From Bacteroidota bacterium (lineage in GTDB: Bacteria > Bacteroidota > Bacteroidia > Chitinophagales > Chitinophagaceae), in the NCBI GenBank assembly GCA_018266775.1, contig JAFDZS010000010.1, forward strand, positions 369,983-433,982: a DNA stretch of 64,000 nucleotides, written 5' to 3'. Positions 37,428 to 45,593 of this stretch are shown here, piece by piece. Position numbers and translations under genes: made by a program. The number at the start of each line of letters is the position of its first letter. Within the stretch, counting starts at the first letter, position 1. The notes below the pieces were generated by a model that was not told the DNA's origin, ran no database searches, and worked only from the letters and a program-made list of their open reading frames with translations.

Positions 37428-37712
37428 TTACGCACGTTCAGATTTTACCAGCACGCCAGTGCTTGTAAAATCTGAACGTGCTATCCCGTTTTTCAGGAAA
37501 TGTGCTCTCCACTCTCCGCCACTTCTCAGTTTCCATTGACTTACGGGTACATTACCAAACAAAGCAGTAAAACTTTGTAATACTGCTGCAGGTGGGGTAG
37601 CCTGCACTGAAAAACCTTTACTTAATGATACATTGTTTGCCAATGTGGTGGCGTTAACAACGGAAAAACTGGTTGCCATCAAAAAGGTAATTGCAAAAAA
37701 AATCTTTTTCAT
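37428..37712 (-). CDS. Small secreted protein, PepSY-like
   Basis: A 94-residue protein with a signal peptide (MKKIFFAITFLMATSFSVVNA). The remaining 70 residues resemble one half of the PepSY-like (DUF2874-type) fold: AVLQSFTALFGNVPVSQWKLRSGGEWRAHF with an ending FTSTGVLVKSERA. Role unknown. The last 17 codons sit in a near-perfect 50-base palindrome, which is unusual for coding sequence. Confidence 0.6.
   Translation of the reverse strand: MKKIFFAITFLMATSFSVVNATTLANNVSLSKGFSVQATPPAAVLQSFTALFGNVPVSQWKLRSGGEWRAHFLKNGIARSDFTSTGVLVKSERA
37432..37481. repeat. Long palindrome inside the 3' end of the PepSY-like gene
   Basis: A 17-bp perfect arm (37432-37448, GCACGTTCAGATTTTAC) pairs with 37465-37481; after one mismatch (37449/37464) five more bases pair (AGCAC/GTGCT) over a four-base loop. 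It encodes ARSDFTSTGVLVKSERA on the minus strand. It could serve as the gene's own terminator stem or be an inserted repeat end. Confidence 0.75.
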
Positions 37713-38042
37713 AATTTTTTGATTTTAAGAATGATGAATTTAAATAACAGAACTAAAATATTTATTCATCAACTATATAAAAATTCAAAGACTCTGAATG
37801 GAAAAAAATTAAGGCTCAATGGGAAAAAATATGCATTCCTAAATTGTAAATGTTCAGGAAATGTGTTCAATATAGAATTTGTGCCATCAATTCTCCCACA
37901 AAGTTCGCCTTTTAGCTTCTGTAGCGGCAATGAAATTCCGGCATAAACCGCTGCGCTATTTATTCCGTTGCTTCCTTGCCTTGGTCGCCAAAAGCCGGGG
38001 CAGGTTCCATAATTAATTTTTAAATCTTTAAAATGAAATGTT
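37713..38042 (+). other. 330-base stretch without a supported gene
   Basis: A plus-strand frame of 75 codons occupies part of it but shows no family match and low-complexity repeats (NGKKLRLNGKKY). The second half has a GC-richer patch (about 37925-38010) like those at 26870 and 28930, typical of joints between modules here. It carries the upstream signals of radC. Confidence 0.4.
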
Positions 38043-38513
38043 ATGGAACAGACAATGATTCAACCAGATTGGAGCAAAGTAGCAGAAGTGGAATTGGTAT
38101 ACAAAACCAAAGTAAAAGCTTCTGAAAGGCCGCTGATAAAATCTTCTAAAGATTGTTATGTTATTTTTAGTGAACTATGGGATGAAAACAAGATGGAAAT
38201 TCAGGAAGAGTTTAAAGTATTACTATTAAACAGGGCAAACAGGGTACTCGGAGTTTACCAGGCATTTGCCGGAGGAATGACGGAAGTATCTATCGATCCA
38301 AGATTGATTCTTGCAGCAGCTGTAAAATCTTTATCCGTAGCAATAGTTTTATCTCATAATCATCCCAGCGGAAACCTTAAACCCAGCAGGGCAGATGAAG
38401 AACTCACCATTAAAATTAAAGAGGCTGCAAAGTACCTTGATATAAAAGTGATTGACCACCTTATTGTGTCCAGTGAAGGATATTTAAGCTTTGCTGATGA
38501 GGGGCTTTTATAG
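38043..38513 (+). CDS. radC: RadC-family JAB/JAMM protein
   Basis: A 156-residue protein. The JAMM motif is complete: an upstream Glu (MEIQEEFKVLLLN), HNHPSG and a downstream Asp (HNHPSGNLKPSRADEE). It ends IKVIDHLIVSSEGYLSFADEG, typical of the family. The short size, lacking the N-terminal helix-hairpin-helix part of chromosomal RadC, is common for copies on plasmids and conjugative elements. The activity is unproven. It probably belongs to the mobile element with ssb and DUF932. Confidence 0.9.
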   Translation: MEQTMIQPDWSKVAEVELVYKTKVKASERPLIKSSKDCYVIFSELWDENKMEIQEEFKVLLLNRANRVLGVYQAFAGGMTEVSIDPRLILAAAVKSLSVAIVLSHNHPSGNLKPSRADEELTIKIKEAAKYLDIKVIDHLIVSSEGYLSFADEGLL

Positions 38514-38533
38514 CCCTTTTGAATGAGCAAGCT

Positions 38534-39952
38534 TTAGAATTCATTAGGCCCTTTAAATTCTCCCACTGCCTGGCCATACCAGCAATATTGTTTATCGGTA
38601 TTGTAGCTGATTTCAAAAATCCGCCAGGGTTTTTCAGCGCAGATTCCTTCATGAGTTTTTCTGAATTCCAGATTACAACTGGAAAAGAATGGGCATTTAT
38701 ATTTTTCTGTTTTCTCTACTTTACTAGTGGAATTTAACCAATGCGCTTTTTGGTAATGATCATAGGCTATCAGAACTTTTAGTGCCTGGCTTTGTTCATC
38801 GGCAAATGAAGCGGTGCCAAGAAAATCTCTCATGTACTCGGCTTCATCCTTAAATATGTACATGTAATCACAGATAGGGAGTAGTTCCAGAAGTCTTAAA
38901 TATTCCCCTTTGATAACAAAATCAACCTCAAAAGTCGGAGATTCGCAACGCAATAGATACCCTTTTTTAGCTTCTTCTGTGACAATGGTAAATGCGCTGT
39001 GTAATTGCTTTCTCTTTTTGAATATTTCTATAATTTCATCTTGAGCTTCATTAAAATCTTCAAGCTTTGAAACTAAGATTGCAGCTGTTTCACTCTTTAA
39101 TTTAAAAAGTATATTTTCCTTACTGATGCCTGCTTCAATTGCTGTTTTAATTCTTTCAATAAATGCAATGAAAACACTACCGCAATCTAAATAGGAAAGG
39201 GAAAGAGAAGCAGCAACTAAAAAACATTCTTTATCAATGTTGGGATATATATATGTTGCAAGGGTCCGCAGCATCGTATATTCTGTAGCTTTCAAGTCAT
39301 CTTTTATTTCGGGTAATCCATTTGATTGCTGGTTTATAAGCCTGTCAAGTTCATAAGCTAACCCCTCATAAATATAGAACTTGCCAAATGGAAGTGAAGC
39401 ATCCTTGTATTGCCCTTTAATAAATAGTTTTATTGTTATTAAAGGGATGCCAATTTTAAAGCAAACTAAATCTGTGCCGTCAAGCAGATAAGCATCTTGT
39501 TCTATAAGGGAGAATGAATCAACCTTAAGTAATATTCCTTCTAATTCTCCCCCTCCATTTATAACTTCTTTGGTGGCATAGATTTTTGAAAATTTGTCAA
39601 GCAGTTCCTTGTTTTTAAAATCAAAGCCGGTGTATTCGCAATTGTCTAAATAGGAACTGAAATGCGCACTAAAAATACTTTTTAGGATCAGATCAAGGGA
39701 CAGGCCAATATTGCCAATCACTGTGCTAATTTCATGTATATAATGTATGTATTCATGAAATAACGGAGTCAAGTTTTGAGATTGTAATTCTTTTTGAACT
39801 GATGAAGTGATAGCGTCTTGAGGGAACAGCCCGAATTGCTTTCGGAATTTATTTGTAGACACTGAAAAATAATACTTACTGATGAAATAAGTGGCCGCTA
39901 TATCTTTTTTATGCAGTTCGTTTAATCTTTTTAATTGCTCTTTTTCAATCAT
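38534..39952 (-). CDS. Unassigned 472-residue protein with HExxH motif
   Basis: No family was recognised. Residues 66-70 read HEYIH inside LTPLFHEYIHYIHEIS, a classical HExxH zinc-peptidase motif in a helix, so a metallopeptidase is possible; a third zinc ligand could not be assigned. The middle is helical, and the C-terminus has four Cys with CPFFSSC...C...C spacing that could bind zinc. There is no signal peptide, so it is cytosolic. It is convergent with radC and separated by 20 bases. Codon and base composition match the A+T-rich accessory genes nearby. Confidence 0.7.
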   Translation of the reverse strand: MIEKEQLKRLNELHKKDIAATYFISKYYFSVSTNKFRKQFGLFPQDAITSSVQKELQSQNLTPLFHEYIHYIHEISTVIGNIGLSLDLILKSIFSAHFSSYLDNCEYTGFDFKNKELLDKFSKIYATKEVINGGGELEGILLKVDSFSLIEQDAYLLDGTDLVCFKIGIPLITIKLFIKGQYKDASLPFGKFYIYEGLAYELDRLINQQSNGLPEIKDDLKATEYTMLRTLATYIYPNIDKECFLVAASLSLSYLDCGSVFIAFIERIKTAIEAGISKENILFKLKSETAAILVSKLEDFNEAQDEIIEIFKKRKQLHSAFTIVTEEAKKGYLLRCESPTFEVDFVIKGEYLRLLELLPICDYMYIFKDEAEYMRDFLGTASFADEQSQALKVLIAYDHYQKAHWLNSTSKVEKTEKYKCPFFSSCNLEFRKTHEGICAEKPWRIFEISYNTDKQYCWYGQAVGEFKGPNEF

Positions 39953-40117
39953 ATTTTATTTAGATTAGTCAGCGTTTTTTTCGAGCGAAAGCTGAATAGA
40001 ATTCGGGTTGGGGAGCGTTTTTTATTTCTATATGGAATGTTTGCGTCTTTTTTAACTGTAGTTTTCAGCCTGATAGTTAGGATTTTGATAAAAACTTAAC
40101 ACTGAAAAGCGTTAGTC

Positions 40118-40411
40118 TCAATGAGCTAATTCATGGGTGTCAACAGCCAATTTTAAAGCCATAATTACTGAGTTGTCAATAATTTTATTAGTTTCGGCAA
40201 CATCATACCAATTGCCTTCTGTTGTCTTGTATAATATGCAGGAAAATTGTCCAGTATTGTCACCCTCTTTTGTGAAATTATACTCTTGTAAAACTGCTAT
40301 AACATTGCCCAGCGCATTGGTCAATTCATACGGCTTTATGGTGTAATAAAACTGGCTATTATCTTCCAAAGTAATTTGGTTGCTGAAAAGGTTCTTAAGG
40401 GCATCTCTCAT
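40118..40411 (-). CDS. Small hypothetical protein
   Basis: A 97-residue soluble protein from ATG 40411; the longer frame to 40483 adds a Cys/Trp-rich stretch that looks like non-coding translation. It starts MRDALKNLFSNQITLEDN and ends AVDTHELAH. No domain was recognised. It lies alone between the HExxH protein and the oriT region. Confidence 0.45.
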   Translation of the reverse strand: MRDALKNLFSNQITLEDNSQFYYTIKPYELTNALGNVIAVLQEYNFTKEGDNTGQFSCILYKTTEGNWYDVAETNKIIDNSVIMALKLAVDTHELAH

Positions 40412-40688
40412 ATCACAATAATAAATTAAATGGCAAATGCTGCAAAACCAACTTATTAACATGGCTAAAATATAGCCATACAATGATAAACCTTGGTATA
40501 ATTTTTAACTTTACAGAGCGACAGTGTTTTGTAGTGAAAATGAATAGTGATGAGTATTAAAAACCTAAGTTTAAAAGTTTTATTTATCTCCTTCATAAGT
40601 GGAATAATCTTCTTTATTCTTACTTATCATCTTTCACTAATTACAAATGCTCCGGCAAGTAAGCTTTATCAAGGCGTAATGTGCCTGG

Positions 40689-40738
40689 TCTTGCACATGG
40701 CAAGATGTACAAACGTTATACGTTTGGGGCATCTTGCC
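40689..40738 (+). other. Probable origin of transfer (oriT)
   Basis: GGCAAGATG (40699-40707) pairs with CATCTTGCC (40730-40738), with an inner AAACGT/ACGTTT stem (40711-40716, 40720-40725). A third copy of the arm, TCTTGC (40689-40694), can pair with the first. Such nested inverted repeats 70-120 bases upstream of a mobC/relaxase pair are typical oriT structures. The nick site cannot be placed. Confidence 0.55.
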
Positions 40739-40809
40739 CTACGCTCCGGAGTCGCTTCGGGATGGTGAAAGGCATTAAAAACTAAAACAGATTTTTTAAA
40801 CTCAGGGAT

Positions 40810-41205
40810 ATGAAGAAGAAGGATATTGAAGTGAGAAATAAAATGGTGGTAGTGAGGATGAACAATACCGAATTTGAAAAGGCGGAAAACCTGCGAAAGA
40901 AGACTACTGAGAAATACCTCAGTAGCTATCTGAGAAAACTGTCTTTGGAAAAGCCAGTTACGGTTAAATATCGTAACCAATCGGCAGATGATTTTTTAAA
41001 AGAGATGTTAGGGCTTAAAAAAGAACTGAATAGTATTGGTAATAATTTTAACCAGGCAGTACACAAATTACACTTGCTGGATAAAATACCAGAGTTCAGG
41101 GGTTGGATAAGCCAATTTGATGGGTTGCAAAAATCTTTGGTGAACAAGGTGGAGGAAATAAAATTAAAGGTGAATCAACTCTACGAACAATGGTTACTAA
41201 AATAA
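40810..41205 (+). CDS. MobC-like relaxosome accessory protein
   Basis: A 131-residue basic protein. The N-terminal half (RNKMVVVRMNNTEFEKAENL) fits a ribbon-helix-helix DNA-binding unit, and the motif LNSIGNNFNQAVHKL is the hallmark of MobC-type plasmid mobilisation proteins. It binds oriT DNA and helps the relaxase reach the nick site. Its 3' end overlaps the relaxase gene by 16 bases, and a hairpin-rich probable oriT is just upstream. Confidence 0.85.
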   Translation: MKKKDIEVRNKMVVVRMNNTEFEKAENLRKKTTEKYLSSYLRKLSLEKPVTVKYRNQSADDFLKEMLGLKKELNSIGNNFNQAVHKLHLLDKIPEFRGWISQFDGLQKSLVNKVEEIKLKVNQLYEQWLLK

Positions 41206-42464
41206 CGATACCAAAAAGTATTGAAGCTGCATTAAACTACAACGAAAAGAAAGTGCAAAATGGAAACGCAGTTTGTTTACAGGCGGCTAATTATTTAAAC
41301 GAAGCAAAGGATATGAACTTTTATCAAAAATTAGATGGCTTTGAACAACTGAATAGTTTGAATGACAGAGCAACAACTAAAACCCTTCATGTATCACTAA
41401 ATTTTGACCCATCAGAAAAAATAGCTGATGATAAGCTTTTAAAAATTGCAGAGTTGTACATGAATAAAATTGGATTCGGAGAGCAGCCTTTTATAGTTTA
41501 CAAACATGAAGATGCCGGGCATCCGCACATCCACATTGTAAGCACCACTATCAAAGCAGATGGCGGCAGGATTAATACCCACAATATCGGAAGGAATCAA
41601 TCAGAAAAAGCAAGAAAGGAAATAGAGCAAATGTATGGACTGGTAAAAGCAGAACGGCAGCAGCAATTGATAAAGCCTGGTATCAAGCCGGTGGATGCAC
41701 AAAAAGCCATCTATGGCAAGTCGGAAACAAAGCGTAGTATTTCAAATGTGGTAGGTGCAGTATTCAGTCAATACAAGTTTACTTCCTTGCCTGAGTTTAA
41801 TGCGGCTTTAAAACAATTCAATGTTATTGCAGACAGGGGAAAGGAAGAAGGAAGGATTTACAAAAAGCGCGGGCTGGTTTACCGCATTTTGGATGCGAAT
41901 GGTAATAAGGTTGGAGTACCTATTAAAGCAAGCGCTATCGGATGTAAACCAATACTTGATAATTTGGAAAAGAAATTTATTACCAATGAATCCGCAAAAG
42001 AACCATTGAAGCAAAGAACTAAAAATGCCATTGATGATTGCCTGAAAACGGCAATGGGGGATATGAATAATTTAGTAGTGGCTCTATCACAAAAACAAAT
42101 CTATACAATACTGAGACAAAATACGGAAGGCAGGCTATATGGTGTCACTTTCGTGGATAATCAAAGTAAAGTTGTTTTTAATGGCAGTGATTTGGGAAAG
42201 GGATACAGTGCAGCAGCTTTGCAAAGTAGGCTGGCAACTGAAAACGAAAAACCACTGACACAGGATGAAACAGCAAACAGTAGTTCTGCAGGTTCGAAAC
42301 AGAAAGACATGAACCAACTAAAGCACCAGGAAAAAACTATAAAACCAGGTATTAAAAACGAAGGATTACTGGATATTCTTTTTTCGGCCAAAGAACAATT
42401 TGATTACACGCCAGCTGGCCTGGTAAAAAAGAAAAAGAAGAAAAAGAAAAACCGCGATTTCTAA
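41190..42464 (+). CDS. Relaxase/mobilisation nuclease (MobA/VirD2-like)
   Basis: A 424-residue relaxase. The N-terminal domain carries the three-His motif GHPHIHIVS (about residues 110-118) after FIVYKHED, and an early Tyr-containing stretch (ALNYNEKKV) that may hold the nucleophile. This matches the MobA/VirD2 relaxase family (PF03432). It nicks oriT and pilots the strand into a recipient. The C-terminal half is less conserved and ends in a Lys-rich tail. It is translationally linked to the MobC-like gene and 19 bases from the coupling protein gene. Confidence 0.9.
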   Translation: MVTKITIPKSIEAALNYNEKKVQNGNAVCLQAANYLNEAKDMNFYQKLDGFEQLNSLNDRATTKTLHVSLNFDPSEKIADDKLLKIAELYMNKIGFGEQPFIVYKHEDAGHPHIHIVSTTIKADGGRINTHNIGRNQSEKARKEIEQMYGLVKAERQQQLIKPGIKPVDAQKAIYGKSETKRSISNVVGAVFSQYKFTSLPEFNAALKQFNVIADRGKEEGRIYKKRGLVYRILDANGNKVGVPIKASAIGCKPILDNLEKKFITNESAKEPLKQRTKNAIDDCLKTAMGDMNNLVVALSQKQIYTILRQNTEGRLYGVTFVDNQSKVVFNGSDLGKGYSAAALQSRLATENEKPLTQDETANSSSAGSKQKDMNQLKHQEKTIKPGIKNEGLLDILFSAKEQFDYTPAGLVKKKKKKKKNRDF

Positions 42465-42483
42465 AATATAAAAAAATGAGGTT

Positions 42484-44442
42484 ATGTCACTAACAGGAGA
42501 GAACGAACAGGGGCTGCGAAAAATAGTTGACCTGACAAGATTTGCAAGCATCTTTATCCTGCTGCTGCATTTCTATTATTACTGCTATACAGCATTTGTT
42601 CAATGGGGAGTTGAAAGCACCATTACAGACAGGTTGATGACGAATATTGTAAATACGGGTTTATTCAGTAATCAGTTTTTTTCTAAGTTTTTGGCAATTG
42701 GGTTATTGATCATTTCCCTATTGGGAGCACAAGGTAAAAAGGATGAAAAAATTAATAAAAGGATTGTAACGGTTTATTTACTGATCGGGGTATTGTTGTT
42801 TTTCTTTAGTGGAATTTTATTGCAGCTAAACTATCCTTTGGAAAGAGTAGCTATGATTTATATGACCTCAACGGGAATTGGTTTTTTAGGCATTCTTGCT
42901 GGTGGTAATTTGCTTAGCCGTTTGATCAAGATCAATTTGTCAAATGATGTTTTTAATTCACTGAATGAAACTTTTCCGCAGGAAGAAAGATTGCTCACCA
43001 ATGAATATTCTATCAACCTCACCGCACGGTATAACCTGAAAGGTAGGATAAGGAAAAGCTGGATAAATATTATCAATCCTTTCCGTGGACTACTGGTTAT
43101 TGGCAGTCCGGGTTCAGGTAAAAGCTGGTTTGTTATTCAGCATGTGATTAAACAGCATATCGAAAAGGGCTTTGCCATGTTTGTCTATGACTTTAAATAT
43201 GATGACCTTTCTAAAATTGTTTACAACTGGTTGCAGCAAAATAAACACAACTATCAGGTAAGTCCCTATTTCTATGTGATTAATTTCGATAACTTATCAA
43301 TTTCTCATCGCTGCAATCCTTTAGATCCAACCACCATGAATGACATTACTGATGCCACCGAATCAGCCAGAACAATTTTGTTGGGACTAAATCGGGAGTG
43401 GATTAACAAGCAGGGGGATTTCTTTGTGGAATCGCCTATCAATTTTGTTACGGCTATCATTTGGTTTTTGAAGAAATATGCAGATGGGAAATATTGCACC
43501 CTGCCGCATGTTATTGAACTGATGCAATCTGATTACGATGAACTATTTCCGGTGCTAAATACCCAGTCTGAAATTGAGGTATTGGTAAACCCATTTATCA
43601 CTGCTTACCAAAATGATGCTATGGAACAATTGGAAGGGCAGGTGGCCTCTGCAAAAATAGGTATGGCACGATTGGCTTCGCCGCAATTGTATTGGGTGTT
43701 ATCGGGCAACGATTTTACTTTAGACATCAATAACCCTAAACATCCTAAAATCGTTTGCGTAGGTAATAATCCGGAGAAGCAACAAATCTATGGTGCTGTT
43801 CTGTCTCTTTATATTTCCAGACTGATCCGGCAGGTGAATAGAAAAGGAATGTTGAAATGCAGTTTAGTCTTTGATGAATTTCCAACGATTTATTTCAACA
43901 ACATGGACAGCCTGATTGCAACAGCAAGAAGCAACAAAGTGGCTACCACTTTAGCCATGCAGGATTTTAGTCAGTTAAAAAAGGATTATGGAAAGGAACA
44001 AGCTGATGTAATTGTTAACATCACCGGTAACATTATCAGTGGTCAGGTTACGGGGGAGACCTCTAAACTTTTGTCAGAGCGTTTCGGAAAAATAATGCAG
44101 GACAGGCAGAGTGTTTCTATAAATCGGACGGATACTTCTATCAGTCACTCCAAACAATTAGACAGCGCTATCCCAGCTTCAAAGATTGCAGCACTTTCTT
44201 CCGGCGAATTTGTAGGGCTTGTTGCGGATAACCCGGATGAGAAAATTAAATTAAAGATGTTTCATGCGGAAATTATCAATGATGCGGATAAACTGAATGA
44301 GGAGGTAAGCCGGTATAAAGATATTCCTGTGGTATCCAATGTTACCCAGCAACAGGTGTTAGATAATTATTACCAGGTGAAGCTGGAGGTGAAGCGGTTG
44401 ATAGGGGATGAGGTGGGGCGGTTGAAGGAAATACAGAATTAA
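42484..44442 (+). CDS. Type IV coupling protein, TraG/VirD4-like
   Basis: A 652-residue ATPase. Two or three N-terminal TM segments (residues about 15-130) are followed by the VirD4/TraG core: Walker A IGSPGSGKSWF near residue 207, Walker B SLVFDEFPTIYF and a TraM-recognition-type part. It carries the relaxase-DNA complex to a type IV channel. No channel genes are in the window, so the element may rely on a helper. The gene ends overlapping the Wadjet jetD gene by 4 bases, tail to tail. A decayed copy of its last 120 codons lies at 51239-51602. Confidence 0.88.
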   Translation: MSLTGENEQGLRKIVDLTRFASIFILLLHFYYYCYTAFVQWGVESTITDRLMTNIVNTGLFSNQFFSKFLAIGLLIISLLGAQGKKDEKINKRIVTVYLLIGVLLFFFSGILLQLNYPLERVAMIYMTSTGIGFLGILAGGNLLSRLIKINLSNDVFNSLNETFPQEERLLTNEYSINLTARYNLKGRIRKSWINIINPFRGLLVIGSPGSGKSWFVIQHVIKQHIEKGFAMFVYDFKYDDLSKIVYNWLQQNKHNYQVSPYFYVINFDNLSISHRCNPLDPTTMNDITDATESARTILLGLNREWINKQGDFFVESPINFVTAIIWFLKKYADGKYCTLPHVIELMQSDYDELFPVLNTQSEIEVLVNPFITAYQNDAMEQLEGQVASAKIGMARLASPQLYWVLSGNDFTLDINNPKHPKIVCVGNNPEKQQIYGAVLSLYISRLIRQVNRKGMLKCSLVFDEFPTIYFNNMDSLIATARSNKVATTLAMQDFSQLKKDYGKEQADVIVNITGNIISGQVTGETSKLLSERFGKIMQDRQSVSINRTDTSISHSKQLDSAIPASKIAALSSGEFVGLVADNPDEKIKLKMFHAEIINDADKLNEEVSRYKDIPVVSNVTQQQVLDNYYQVKLEVKRLIGDEVGRLKEIQN

Positions 44443-45593
44443 TGTGATAGAGTGTCTTCATGCGAAATAGCCTTTATTATATATTCATGAGAGAGACTTT
44501 CTTGTTCTAACCTTCCGTTTATTTCAAATAACCTTTCTAAAGCATTCCCCTCGGTAAAAGTCAATTCACTCAAATTGAGATATCTATATTTAGTAGGTTG
44601 TTTATGTATTTCTGCACTATGGAATAGCAACGCATCAATATCCATTAGTACACTTTTTGTATGGGGATATAATTTCCTGCATTGCCTTAACATAGCATAG
44701 CCATCTTCATCCATATCTCCCCAGTAATAAAGCTTAACGTTATTAAACCAGGCAATATCACTGAGTAATTCTAAAGCTTTTCCTCTGCTGCAAATAGCTA
44801 GCGAATGCTTTCTTTCTGGAAGCATAAAAAGGGCAGTCTCATTCTCTACCATCCATAATTCCGTGATTTCCCAATTTCGATTACGTAAATTTTCGGGAGT
44901 AGCCCCAAGCACCACCATGCCTTGGGTATTTTGAACTGCAAGCTCTTCATCTAACCAACGAATGGGAAATAAAACAGGTTTTCTCTTAAGACCAACTGCA
45001 TGATTTAATGATGTGTAATCAATGTTGTCTTTTTCAGAATTAAAATGCTGTAATAAAGACAAAATAATTCTTTCATTCTCTTCAATGAATTTTGTATGAA
45101 CAGGAACTGGAAGATTACGTATATAATAAGTCGTGGCGTCGTTAGATAAAAGATAATCTACGACTGCACACAAACCCGCCCAATTATCAATATGTTTTAT
45201 CAAGACCTCCGGATCTTTTACAAGCCAACCTGTAATTCCTTGTCTCCACCTTTTTAAGTCGGCTAATATCTGGTCGAAAATCAATATTTCTTTTTCCTTT
45301 TGAATAAGAAACAAAAAATCCTCAGCGGTATTTACAATCACGTTATTCGGCCATCTCTGCTTTCCAATTTTTTTGCTTATCCACTGCTCCCATTCTATAT
45401 CCCAACCTTTTTTGTCCTCAGTTTTTTCGAATTGTAAAAACATTTTGATGGCATTATGTAGGTCAATTGAATTGTCAGGTTTGTTTTTACCGCCTCTCAA
45501 GATTATCTGTTCAAATTGATTTTCACAAATGCGATTCTTTAGAAAGCCGACATATTTTTTTTCAAGTTGCTGTATAAAATTTACGCTATTCAT
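44439..45593 (-). CDS. jetD: Wadjet JetD (DUF3322/DUF2220 Toprim-like nuclease)
   Basis: A 384-residue protein. The N-terminal part is the DUF3322-type domain; the C-terminal part is DUF2220 with a Toprim-like active site: Glu250/Glu252 in VENETALF and the acidic cluster YYWGDMDEDGY (Asp293, Asp295). In type I Wadjet systems JetD cuts closed circular plasmid DNA after the JetABC motor has pulled it into loops. All Toprim acids are present, so it should be active. Its start overlaps the jetC stop by 4 bases, and it is the last gene of the operon. It ends tail to tail with the coupling protein gene. Confidence 0.9.
   Translation of the reverse strand: MNSVNFIQQLEKKYVGFLKNRICENQFEQIILRGGKNKPDNSIDLHNAIKMFLQFEKTEDKKGWDIEWEQWISKKIGKQRWPNNVIVNTAEDFLFLIQKEKEILIFDQILADLKRWRQGITGWLVKDPEVLIKHIDNWAGLCAVVDYLLSNDATTYYIRNLPVPVHTKFIEENERIILSLLQHFNSEKDNIDYTSLNHAVGLKRKPVLFPIRWLDEELAVQNTQGMVVLGATPENLRNRNWEITELWMVENETALFMLPERKHSLAICSRGKALELLSDIAWFNNVKLYYWGDMDEDGYAMLRQCRKLYPHTKSVLMDIDALLFHSAEIHKQPTKYRYLNLSELTFTEGNALERLFEINGRLEQESLSHEYIIKAISHEDTLSH

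Noticed and set aside
37719..37946. Plus-strand frame of 75 codons before radC
   Set aside because: Low-complexity, no family match, no good start signal; better read as intergenic.
40547..40768. Plus-strand frame of 73 codons upstream of the MobC-like gene
   Set aside because: Its second half runs through the oriT hairpin and gives unstructured text; only the hydrophobic start looks protein-like, with no family match.
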